NCBI RefSeq assembly: GCF_937001465.1 | Contig: NC_064561.1 | Coordinates: 49,484,698-49,548,697, forward strand | Source of the DNA: Orcinus orca | Taxonomy: Eukaryota; Chordata; Mammalia; Artiodactyla; Delphinidae | DNA length: 64,000 nt | Direction of reading: 5' to 3' | Shown: positions 50,172 through 62,621 of the stretch, in pieces | Numbering within the stretch: position 1 is the first letter of the stretch | How the letters are laid out: each line of letters opens with the position of its first letter | Notes under the pieces: model-generated | The model's database searches: none | Told to the model about the DNA's origin: nothing | The model's input: the letters and a program-made list of their open reading frames with translations, nothing else | Made by a program: the position numbers and the translations under genes

Positions 50172-53100
50172 CTGATACCTTCAACAGCAGCTTTAAAATC
50201 TGTGCTAATGGTCACTTCATATGCACAAGTACTGGAGGGCTGTAAATGAAACCAGCCCTGAAAATGTCTTCAGGGAGGTAATGGCCAAAATATTTCAAAA
50301 TGTGACACATACTTCAAGAAAACCATTTGAAGAGGTAAGCGCTACTCACAGCTTGAAAAAAAAGAGGACATGCCTGAAAGTTCAATTTCAAGGGATTATG
50401 AGATGCATGCAAATCCAACCTCAAAGAAGTGTCAGCTCACACCTGTCAGAATAAACATCAGCAGAAAAACTACAAACAATAAATGCTGAAAGGGTTGTGG
50501 ACAAGGGCATGCCCTCAAATTTAAGTGGAACATAACCTGGTAAGAGCCACTAATGAGAACAGAATGGAGACGCCTTTACAAGGTAAACATTTTGCTACCA
50601 TATGAACCAACAGGCCCTCTCCTGGGCCTATAACCGAAGAAGACATAGTTGAAAGACACAGGCAGGCAAATGTGCATTTCAGCAGTGTTACAATAACCAA
50701 GACATGGAAGCAACCAAAAAGTCCATCAACAGGCGAGTGGACAAAGAAAAACTGGTCCACGTACAGATGGAATATTAGCCAAGGAAAACAATGACACAAT
50801 GCCATTTGCATCACCATAGATGAGTCTAGAAGTAATCACGCAACTTGTAGTAAGTCAGAAAGCGAAAGACACGTATCCTGTGATATCACTTATAGGTGTT
50901 ACCTAAAAATTGATACCAGTGAAGATATTTCCACAGAGAAAGGCAATCACAGATTCATTAAACAAACTTATGGTTCACCAATGGAAAGGTGTGAGGATTG
51001 GATACATTAGGATGTCAGAGTTAACAGAGATATACAAACACAGGTGAAGTATATAATCACCAAAGACCTACGGAATACCAAGAGAAGACTACTCAACATT
51101 GTGTCATAACCTAAAATGGGAAAAGGATCCAAAGAAGAAAAGAGATAGGTATATGTGGAAAACAACCACATCTTGCACACCTAAAACAAGCAAAACTTTG
51201 TAATCACACTTGCTGTGATAAGCAATGAAAATTAAATTTTAAAAAAGAACAATATTTAGTGAGATATAAACTTAAGGGGCTTTTTCCTGGCCCATTCCAT
51301 TCTAATTTGCAACCTAGAACAGGACTTCCATTGAGGCTCTGTTTCCCTAGTAACCAGATTTGGTTAATGAGAACTGCTGCCGCCTTGTGGCCGTTTCACA
51401 CAACAGCAGCTCTAACTGCAGCTGTAATGGTTACTTGATAGTCAAAATAATTGCAGGCCTGTAAATGACACCTGTCCTCAAAACAATCCTTCGGTCGTAA
51501 ATCGAGCAAAAATCTCAAAAGACATCCATATTTCAAAACGACAATTTCAAGAGGCATATTTTATGCACATTTTATATTCTGTCTCTGTTTTTGTTATAGA
51601 AAATGGCATGGAAAAATGCTCAACGTCAGGAATTAATAAAGCCATGCAAATCCGGTCTAGAAACACGTTCACCTCACAGCCGTCAGAAGGATCATCAGCA
51701 AAAAAGTCTACATAGTATAAATGCTGAAGGGGTTTTAGAGAACTGTGTACCCTCTAGCTGCTGATGGGATGTAACCTGGTAACAGCCAGTACAGAGAACC
51801 AAATGGAGGTGTGTTTAAAGGTAAAACTTGAGCTACTATGTGATCAGGTAGGCCCACTGATGGGCCTATCCGCTGAGTAGACCTGAATCAAAAAGACACA
51901 GGCTGGCAATCCTTCACTGCAGCAACATGTACCATAGCCAAGAGCTGGAAGAAACCAAAATGTCCATCAACAGAAAAATGCACCAAGAAGAAGTGGTCCA
52001 TGTACACAATGGAATATTAGCCATGGAAAAGCATGGAACAATGCCTTTGGCACCACCATAGGAGGATCTAGAGATAATCACCCTACCTGAAGTAAGAAAG
52101 AAAATGAAAGACAGATATCCTATTACATCACTTATAGGTGTTACCTAAAAATTGATACCCATGAAATAATTTCCAAGAGAAGGACACTCATAGATTCAGA
52201 AAACCAAATTATGTTTAACCAAATGGAAAGGTGTAAGGAATGTATGAATTAGGATGTGGGGGTTAACAGACATGTAGTAATACATATGAAATATATAATC
52301 ACAAAATACCTATGGAATGCTAAAAGAGGTGTACTCAACACTCTGTAGTAACCTACACGGGAAAGGATCCAAAGATGAATAGATCAATACATTGATATAA
52401 TGAACCAGATTCCATACACCTAGAAAAAACACAGTATTTTTATCCAATTTGCTGTGATAATAAATAAAAATTAAATGTAAAAAACAAACAAGAAGGAAGG
52501 AGATATAAGCTCTTGGGAGTTTGCCGTGGCACATTCTGCTCTAATTTGCAGCTTACAAACACGATTTCCAGGAAACCTCTGTTGCCCAAAAACCCAGAGT
52601 TGGAAATGTAGAAATGCTGCCGCCTTGTGGCCGTTTCCCACAAGAGCGGCTTTAAAACCACAGCTAACGGTCACTTAACATTCACAAGGACTCAGGACAG
52701 TAAAGGACAACTACCCTCAAAAATTCACAACTGGCAAAATTTTCAAGGAGATAGTAGGAAGAGGTAAATTTTACTCATTATTTTTCTAAAAACAAGGAAA
52801 ATGGATAAAAGCTCAACAACATAAATTTTTAAACTCATGCAAATCTAGCCTACAAAAAGATTTCAACTCACACACGGCAACTACCATCAGCCAAAGGTCT
52901 ACAAACAATAAATGCTGAAGGGGTTTTAGAGAACTGTGTACCCTCTAGCTGCTGGTGAGATGTAAAGTGGTAAGAGCCAATAGTGAGAACAGAAAGGAGC
53001 TGTGTTTAAAAGTAAAAATTGAGCCAGCATTCCATTCAGCAGGCCCACCGCTGAACCTCTCACCTGAAAATACCAGAGCCGAGAAGGCACAGACTGCAAC

Positions 53101-53571
53101 AGCTTCACTGCAGGATTTTTCACAATAGCCAAGACACGGAAGCAACCAAAATGTCCATCAATGGATGAATGGATAAAGAAGTGGTCCATGTACATAATGG
53201 AATATTAGCCATGGAAAACAGTGAAACACTGCTCGTTGAGGCACCATTTATGAGACTAGATATAATCTCAGAACATGCCGTAAGTCAGAAAGAAAAAGAC
53301 ATATAGTATGATATCACTTATAGGCGTTATCTAACAACTGACAAAAATGATAGCATTTTCACAGAGAAAGAAACTCACAGACTTAGAAAACAAACTATTC
53401 TTATGTAAATGGAAAGGTGGGCGGTATGGAAAATTAAGATTAGGGTTACCATATGTGTACATATACCTACTAAATACATTTATCAAAGAGACCGACCATA
53501 TAGCAAGGGAGGTCAATGGAGCACTCTGCAATAATTTACATGGGAAGAGTATCTGTACATGAATATATTAC

Positions 53572-53577
<6 letters not shown>

Positions 53578-53611
<34 letters not shown>
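53578..53611 (+). repeat. (GT)17 microsatellite in unit 12, the longest
   Basis: A pure 34-bp GT run at the same place as in unit 1. Confidence 0.97.
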
Positions 53612-53615
<4 letters not shown>

Positions 53616-53672
53616 AATGTACAAATGAACCAGATTGTATACACCTAGGACAAACAATATTCTAAATATTAC

Positions 53673-56600
53673 CTCGATTTAAAAAGACTAAAAAATCGAA
53701 CAAGAAATGATGGAATATTAACTTACGGGTTTTTTTCCTAGCACATTCAATTCTAATTTACAAACTGGGAAAACAACTTCCAGAAATGTTGTGCTGCCCT
53801 AGAAACCAGGTTTGGGAACGGAGAAATGCTGCCGCCTTGTGGCCATTTCCCCCAACAGCACCTTTAAAGCCAGTAGTAGTGGTCACTAAATATTCACACT
53901 CATTACAAGCCTGTAAATGTCACCTGTTCTCAAAAAAATCCTGGGGTCAAAAATCGACGAAAAATTCAAAACAGGGCAGCCTTCCCAGAAGACCACTTCA
54001 AGTGGTTTATTGTACTCACAGTTTTTTTCTGTTTTCGTTTAACAGAAAGAAAACAAAGCATGGAAAAATGCTGAACATTAGGAATTATTAAAGACATGCA
54101 AATCCAAGTTACAAAAACCTATCAGCTCACACCAGTCATAATGGCCGTCAGCAAAAATTCTGCAAACAATAAATGCTGAAGGGGTTGTGGAGAAATGCGC
54201 ACCCTCGTTTCTAAGTGGGACATGGTAAGAACCAGTAATGAAAACACAAAGGAGGTGCCTTGATAAGGTAAATATTGAGCTACCATTCAATCAAGCATAC
54301 CCACTGCTGGGCCTATCACCTGAGAGGATGAGAATCCAAAAGACACAGGGTGGCAATCCTGCACTCCAGCAATATTTACCACAGCCAACACTTGGAAGCA
54401 ACAAAAATGTCTGTCAACAGAGGAAGGCACAAAGAAGAAGTGGTCCATGTACACAATGGAATATTGCTCCAATTAAAAAAATATATAATTTCAATTTAGA
54501 AACCAAACGTAAGTTAGGAGACATCAGCTTTTGGGGGTCTGTCCGGGCACATTCCTCTCTAATATATAACCGAGGAACACCACTGGCAGGAAGGACTCTT
54601 TCCGTAATTCCCAGAATGGGGAAAGGAGAAATGCTGCCGCCCAATGGCTGATACCTTCAACAGCAGCTTTAAAATCTGTGCTAATGGTCACTTCATATGC
54701 ACAAGTACTGGAGGGCTGTAAATGAAACCAGCCCTGAAAATGTCTTCAGGGAGGTAATGGCCAAAATATTTCAAAATGTGACACATACTTCAAGAAAACC
54801 ATTTGAAGAGGTAAGCGCTACTCACAGCTTGAAAAAAAAGAGGACATGCCTGAAAGTTCAATTTCAAGGGATTATGAGATGCATGCAAATCCAACCTCAA
54901 AGAGGTGTCAGCTCACACCTGTCAGAATAAACATCAGCAGAAAAACTACAAACAATAAATGCTGAAAGGGTTGTGGACAAGGGCATGCCCCCAAATTTAA
55001 GTGGAACATAACCTGGTAAGAGCCACTAATGAGAACAGTATGGAGACGCCTTTACAAGGTAAACATTTTGCTACCATATGAACCAACAGGCCCTCTCCTG
55101 GGCCTATAACCGAAGAAGACATAGTTGAAAGACACAGGCAGGCAAATGTGCATTTCAGCAGTGTTACAATAACCAAGACATGGAAGCAACCAAAAAGTCC
55201 ATCAACAGGCGAGTGGACAAAGAAAAACTGGTCCACGTACAGATGGAATATTAGCCAAGGAAAACAATGACACAATGCCATTTGCATCACCATAGATGAG
55301 TCTAGAAGTAATCACGCAACTTGTAGTAAGTCAGAAAGCGAAAGACACGTATCCTGTGATATCACTTATAGGTGTTACCTAAAAATTGATACCAGTGAAG
55401 ATATTTCCACAGAGAAAGGCAATCACAGATTCATTAAACAAACTTATGGTTCACCAATGGAAAGGTGTGAGGATTGGATACATTAGGATGTCAGAGTTAA
55501 CAGAGATATACAAACACAGGTGAAGTTTATAATCACCAAAGAACTACGGAATACCAAGAGAAGACTACTCAACATTGTGTCATAACCTAAAATGGGAAAA
55601 GGATCCAAAGAAGAAAAGAGATAGGTATATGTGGAAAACAACCACATCTTGCACACCTAAAACAAGCAAAACTTTGTAATCACACTTGCTGTGATAAGCA
55701 ATGAAAATTAAATTTTAAAAAAGAACAATATTTAGTGAGATATAAACTTAAGGGGCTTTTTCCTGGCCCATTCCATTCTAATTTGCAACCTAGAACAGGA
55801 CTTCCATTGAGGCTCTGTTTCCCTAGTAACCAGATTTGGTTAATGAGAACTGCTGCCGCCTTGTGGCCGTTTCACACAACAGCAGCTCTAACTGCAGCTG
55901 TAATGGTTACTTGATAGTCAAAATAATTGCAGGCCTGTAAATGACACCTGTCCTCAAAACAATCCTTCGGTCGTAAATCGAGCAAAAATCTCAAAAGACA
56001 TCCATATTTCAAAATGACAATTTCAAGAGGCATATTTTATGCACATTTCATATTCTGTCTCTTTTTTTGTTATAGAAAAAGGCATGGAAAAACGCTCAAT
56101 GTCAGGAATTAATAAAGCCATGCAAATCCGGTCTAGAAACACGTTCACCTCACAGCCGTCAGAAGGATCATCAGCAAAAAAGTCTACATAGTATAAATGC
56201 TGAAGGGGTTTTAGAGAACTGTGTACCCTCTAGCTGCTGATGGGATGTAACCTGGCAACAGCCAGTACAGAGAACAAAATGGAGGTGTGTTTAAAGGTAA
56301 AACTTGAGCTACTATATGATCAGGTAGGCCCACTGATGGGCCTATCCGCTGAGTAGACCTGAATCAAAAAGACACAGGCTGGCAATCCTTCACTGCAGCA
56401 ACATGTACCATAGCCAAGAGCTGGAAGAAACCAAAATGTCCATCAACAGAAAAATGCACCAAGAAGAAGTGGTCCATGTACACAATGGAATATTAGCCAT
56501 GGAAAAGCATGGAACAATGCCTTTGGCACCACCATAGAAGGATCTAGAGATAATCACCCTACCTGAAGTAAGAAAGAAAACGAAAGACAGATATCCTATT

Positions 56601-58047
56601 ACATCACTTATAGGTGTTACCTAAAAATTGATACCCATGAAATAATTTCCAAGAGAAGGACACTCATAGATTCAGAAAACCAAATTATGTTTAACCAAAT
56701 GGAAAGGTGTAAGGAATGTATGAATTAGGATGTGGGGGTTAACAGACATGTAGTAATACATATGAAATATATAATCACAAAATACCTATGGAATGCTAAA
56801 AGAGGTGTACTCAACACTCTGTAGTAACCTACACGGGAAAGGATCCAAAGATGAATAGATCAATACATTGATATAATGAACCAGATTCCATACACCTAGA
56901 AAAAACACAGTATTTTTATCCAATTTGCTGTGATAATAAATAAAAATTAAATGTATAAAACAAACAAGAAGGAAGGAGATATAAGCTCTTGGGAGTTTGC
57001 CGTGGCACATTCTGCTCTAATTTGCAGCTTACAAACACGATTTCCAGGAAACCTCTGTTGCCCAAAAACCCAGAGTTGGAAATGTAGAAATGCTGCCGCC
57101 TTGTGGCCGTTTCCCACAAGAGCGGCTTTAAAACCACAGCTAACGGTCACTTAACATTCACAAGGACTCAGGACAGTAAAGGACAACTACCCTCAAAAAT
57201 TCACAACTGGCAAAATTTTCAAGGAGATAGTAGGAAGAGGTAAATTTTACTCATTATTTTTCTAAAAACAAGGAAAATGGATAAAAGCTCAACAACATAA
57301 ATTTTTAAACTCATGCAAATCTAGCCTACAAAAAGATTTCAACTCACACACGGCAACTACCATCAGCCAAAGGTCTACAAACAATAAATGCTGAAGGGGT
57401 TTTAGAGAACTGTGTACCCTCTAGCTGCTGGTGAGATGTAAAGTGGTAAGAGCCAATAGTGAGAACAGAAAGGAGCTGTGTTTAAAAGTAAAAATTGAGC
57501 CAGCATTCCATTCAGCAGGCCCACCGCTGAACCTCTCACCTGAAAATACCAGAGCCGAGAAGGCACAGACTGCAACAGCTTCACTGCAGGATTTTTCACA
57601 ATAGCCAAGACACGGAAGCAACCAAAATGTCCATCAATGGATGAATGGATAAAGAAGTGGTCCATGTACATAATGGAATATTAGCCATGGAAAACAGTGA
57701 AACACTGCTCGTTGAGGCACCATTTATGAGCCTAGATATAATCTCAGAACATGCCGTAAGTCAGAAAGAAAAAGACATATAGTATGATATCACTTATAGG
57801 CATTATCTAACAACTGACAAAAATGATAGCATTTTCACAGAGAAAGAAACTCACAGACTTAGAAAACAAACTATTCTTATGTAAATGGAAAGGTGGGCGG
57901 TATGGAAAATTAAGATTAGGGTTACCATATGTGTACATATACCTACTAAATACATTTATCAAAGAGACCGACCATATAGCAAGGGAGGTCAATGGAGCAC
58001 TCTGCAATAATTTACATGGGAAGAGTATCTGTACATGAATATATTAC

Positions 58048-58083
<36 letters not shown>

Positions 58084-58140
58084 AATGTACAAATGAACCA
58101 GATTGTATACACCTAGGACAAACAATATTCTAAATATTAC
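53673..58140 (+). repeat. Macrosatellite unit 13 (4468 bp), mosaic
   Basis: CTCF-like 15-mers start at 53828 (A), 54633 (B, decayed), 55852 (C) and 57092 (D). The left part has unit-12 alleles (acctcgattt, aggtttggg, ggccatttcc, gcacaaagaag, attgctcc, gataagcaatg). The right part has unit-11/14 alleles (actatatgatc, atgtataaaac). It has the shortest GT run, 13 repeats. Confidence 0.97.
58054..58079 (+). repeat. (GT)13 microsatellite in unit 13, the shortest
   Basis: A pure 26-bp GT run at the same place, next to the longest run's unit. Confidence 0.97.
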
Positions 58141-61100
58141 CTTGATTTAAAAAGACTAAAAAATCGAACAAGAAATAATGGAATATTAACTTATGGGATT
58201 TTTTCCTAGCACATTCCATTCTAATTTACAACCTGGGAACACAACTTCCAGAAATGTTGTGCTGCCCTAGAAACCAGTTTTGGGAATGGAGAAATGCTGC
58301 CGCCTTGTGGCCGTTTCCCCCAACAGCACCTTTAAAGCCAGTAGTAGTGGTCACTAAATATTCACACTCATTACAAGCCTGTAAATGTCACCTGTTCTCA
58401 AAAAAATCCTGGGGTCAAAAATCGACGAAAAATTCAAAACAGGGCAACCTTCCCAGAAGACCACTTCAAGTGGTTTATTGTACTCACAGTTTTTTTCTGT
58501 TTTCGTTTAACAGAAAGAAAACAAAGCATGGAAAAATGCTGAACATTAGGAATTATTAAAGACATGCAAATCCAAGTTACAAAAACCTATCAGCTCACAC
58601 CAGTCATAATGGCCATCAGCAAAAATTCTGCAAACAATAAATGCTGAAGGGGTTGTGGAGAAATGCGCACCCTCATTTCTAAGTGGGACATGGTAAGAAC
58701 CAGTAATGAAAACACAAAGGAGGTGCCTTGATAAGGTAAATATTGAGCTACCATTCAATCAAGCATACCCACTGCTGGGCCTATCACCTGAGAGGATGAG
58801 AATCCAAAAGACACAGGGTGGCAATCCTGCACTCCAGCAATATTTACCACAGCCAACACTTGGAAGCAACAAAAATGTCTGTCAACAGAGGAAGGCACAA
58901 GAAGAAGTGGTCCATGTACACAATGGAATATTACTCCAATTAAAAAAATATATAATTTCAATTTAGAAACCAAACGTAAGTTAGGAGACATCAGCTTTTG
59001 GGGGTCTGTCCGGGCACATTCCTCTCTAATATATAACCGAGGAACACCACTGGCAGGAAGGACTCTTTCCGTAATTCCCAGAATGGGGAAAGGAGAAATG
59101 CTGCCGCCCAATGGCTGATACCTTCAACAGCAGCTTTAAAATCTGTGCTAATGGTCACTTCATATGCACAAGTACTGGAGGGCTGTAAATGAAACCAGCC
59201 CTGAAAATGTCTTCAGGGAGGTAATGGCCAAAATATTTCAAAATGTGACACATACTTCAAGAAAACCATTTGAAGAGGTAAGCGCTACTCACAGCTTGAA
59301 AAAAAAGAGGACATGCCTGAAAGTTCAATTTCAAGGGATTATGAGATGCATGCAAATCCAACCTCAAAGAGGTGTCAGCTCACACCTGTCAGAATAAACA
59401 TCAGCAGAAAAACTACAAACAATAAATGCTGAAAGGGTTGTGGACAAGGGCATACCCCCAAATTTAAGTGGAACATAACCTGGTAAGAGCCACTAATGAG
59501 AACAGAATGGAGACGCCTTTACAAGGTAAACATTTTGCTACCATATGAACCAACAGGCCCTCTCCTGGGCCTATAACCGAAGAAGACATAGTTGAAAGAC
59601 ACAGGCAGGCAAATGTGCATTTCAGCAGTGTTACAATAACCAAGACATGGAAGCAACCAAAAAGTCCATCAACAGGCGAGTGGACAAAGAAAAACTGGTC
59701 CACGTACAGATGGAATATTAGCCAAGGAAAACAATGACACAATGCCATTTGCATCACCATATCACCATAGTTGAGTCTAGAAGTAATCACGCAACTTGTA
59801 GTAAGTCAGAAAGCGAAAGACACGTATCCTGTGATATCACTTATAGGTGTTACCTAAAAATTGATACCAGTGAAGATATTTCCACAGAGAAAGGCAATCA
59901 CAGATTCATTAAACAAACTTATGGTTCACCAATGGAAAGGTGTGAGGATTGGATACATTAGGATGTCAGAGTTAACAGAGATATACAAACACAGGTGAAG
60001 TTTATAATCACCAAAGACCTACGGAATACCAAGAGAAGACTACTCAACATTGTGTCATAACCTAAAATGGGAAAAGGATCCAAAGAAGAAAAGAGATAGG
60101 TATATGTGGAAAACAACCACATCTTGCACACCTAAAACAAGCAAAACTTTGTAATCACACTTGCTGTGATAAACAATGAAAATTAAATTTAAAAGAAGAA
60201 CAATATTTAGTGAGATATAAACTTAAGGGGCTTTTTCCTGGCCCATTCCATTCTAATTTGCAACCTAGAACAGGACTTCCATTGAGGCTCTGTTTCCCTA
60301 GTAACCAGATTTGGTTAATGAGAACTGCTGCCGCCTTGTGGCCGTTTCACACAACAGCAGCTCTAACTGCAGCTGTAATGGTTACTTGATAGTCAAAATA
60401 ATTGCAGGCCTGTAAATGACACCTGTCCTCAAAACAATCCTTCGGTCGTAAATCGAGCAAAAATCTCAAAAGACATCCATATTTCAAAATGACAATTTCA
60501 AGAGGCATATTTTATGCACATTTCATATTCTGTCTCTTTTTTTGTTATAGAAAAAGGCATGGAAAAACGCTCAACGTCAGGAATTAATAAAGCCATGCAA
60601 ATCCGGTCTAGAAACACGTTCACCTCACAGCCGTCAGAAGGATCATCAGCAAAAAAGTCTACATAGTATAAATGCTGAAGGGGTTTTAGAGAACTGTGTA
60701 CCCTCTAGCTGCTGATGGGATGTAACCTGGCAACAGCCAGTACAGAGAACAAAATGGAGGTGTGTTTAAAGGTAAAACTTGAGCTACTATATGATCAGGT
60801 AGGCCCACTGATGGGCCTATCCGCTGAGTAGACCTGAATCAAAAAGACACAGGCTGGCAATCCTTCACTGCAGCAACATGTACCATAGCCAAGAGCTGGA
60901 AGAAACCAAAATGTCCATCAACAGAAAAATGCACCAAGAAGAAGTGGTCCATGTACACAATGGAATATTAGCCATGGAAAAGCATGGAACAATGCCTTTG
61001 GCACCACCATAGAAGGATCTAGAGATAATCACCCTACCTGAAGTAAGAAAGAAAACGAAAGACAGATATCCTATTACATCACTTATAGGTGTTACCTAAA

Positions 61101-62522
61101 AATTGATACCCATGAAATAATTTCCAAGAGAAGGACACTCATAGATTCAGAAAACCAAATTATGTTTAACCAAATGGAAAGGTGTAAGGAATGTATGAAT
61201 TAGGATGTGGGGGTTAACAGACATGTAGTAATACATATGAAATATATAATCACAAAATACCTATGGAATGCTAAAAGAGGTGTACTCAACACTCTGTAGT
61301 AACCTACACGGGAAAGGATCCAAAGATGAATAGATCAATACATTGATATAATGAACCAGATTCCATACACCTAGAAAAAACACAGTATTTTTATCCAATT
61401 TGCTGTGATAATAAATAAAAATTAAATGTATAAAACAAACAAGAAGGAAGGAGATATAAGCTCTTGGGAGTTTGCCGTGGCACATTCTGCTCTAATTTGC
61501 AGCTTACAAACACGATTTCCAGGAAACCTCTGTTGCCCAAAAACCCAGAGTTGGAAATGTAGAAATGCTGCCGCCTTGTGGCCGTTTCCCACAAGAGCGG
61601 CTTTAAAACCACAGCTAACGGTCACTTAACATTCACAAGGACTCAGGACAGTAAAGGACAACTACCCTCAAAAATTCACAACTGGCAAAATTTTCAAGGA
61701 GATAGTAGGAAGAGGTAAATTTTACTCATTATTTTTCTAAAAACAAGGAAAATGGATAAAAGCTCAACAACATAAATTTTTAAACTCATGCAAATCTAGC
61801 CTACAAAAAGATTTCAACTCACACACGGCAACTACCATCAGCCAAAGGTCTACAAACAATAAATGCTGAAGGGGTTTTAGAGAACTGTGTACCCTCTAGC
61901 TGCTGGTGAGATGTAAAGTGGTAAGAGCCAATAGTGAGAACAGAAAGGAGCTGTGTTTAAAAGTAAAAATTGAGCCAGCATTCCATTCAGCAGGCCCACC
62001 GCTGAACCTCTCACCTGAAAATACCAGAGCCGAGAAGGCACAGACTGCAACAGCTTCACTGCAGGATTTTTCACAATAGCCAAGACACGGAAGCAACCAA
62101 AATGTCCATCAATGGATGAATGGATAAAGAAGTGGTCCATGTACATAATGGAATATTAGCCATGGAAAACAGTGAAACACTGCTCGTTGAGGCACCATTT
62201 ATGAGCCTAGATATAATCTCAGAACATGCCGTAAGTCAGAAAGAAAAAGACATATAGTATGATATCACTTATAGGCGTTATCTAACAACTGACAAAAATG
62301 ATAGCATTTTCACAGAGAAAGAAACTCACAGACTTAGAAAACAAACTATTCTTATGTAAATGGAAAGGTGGGCGGTATGGAAAATTAAGATTAGGGTTAC
62401 CATATGTGTACATATACCTACTAAATACATTTATCAAAGAGACCGACCATATAGCAAGGGAGGTCAATGGAGCACTCTGCAATAATTTACATGGGAAGAG
62501 TATCTGTACATCAATATATTAC

Positions 62523-62564
<42 letters not shown>

Positions 62565-62621
62565 AATGTACAAATGAACCAGATTGTATACACCTAGGAC
62601 AAACAATATTCTAAATATTAC
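58141..62621 (+). repeat. Macrosatellite unit 14 (4481 bp), copy of unit 11
   Basis: CTCF-like 15-mers start at 58296 (A), 59100 (B, decayed), 60327 (C) and 61567 (D). It repeats the unit-11 alleles, the 8-bp duplication (59753-59768) and the 16-repeat GT run. One difference I saw is agggcaacc for agggcagcc near 58441. Confidence 0.97.
59753..59768 (+). repeat. 8-bp tandem duplication atcaccat, unit 14
   Basis: Same duplication and agttgag variant as unit 11. Confidence 0.95.

Larger units (their letters stand above)
49197..53672 (+). repeat. Macrosatellite unit 12 (4476 bp), divergent left part
   Basis: CTCF-like 15-mers start at 49352 (A), 50157 (B, further decayed to gctgctgcccaatgg), 51376 (C) and 52616 (D). 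Its first ~1.3 kb is the most divergent from the other units: acctcgattt, cacattcaattc, aggctgtgctg, aggtttggg, gacagagg, aaattaggaacc and gaattgggaaagggg. A 1-bp insertion (gcacaaagaag near 49955) and the longest GT run (17 repeats) explain its length. Unit 15 repeats the same left-part alleles. Confidence 0.97.

Noticed and set aside
49762..50175. The longest frame, 137 codons, in units 12, 13 and 15
   Set aside because: It arises from a 1-bp insertion that fuses an L1 ORF2 remnant to the next unique module. Other units have 86 codons in this frame, so there is no sign of selection for coding.
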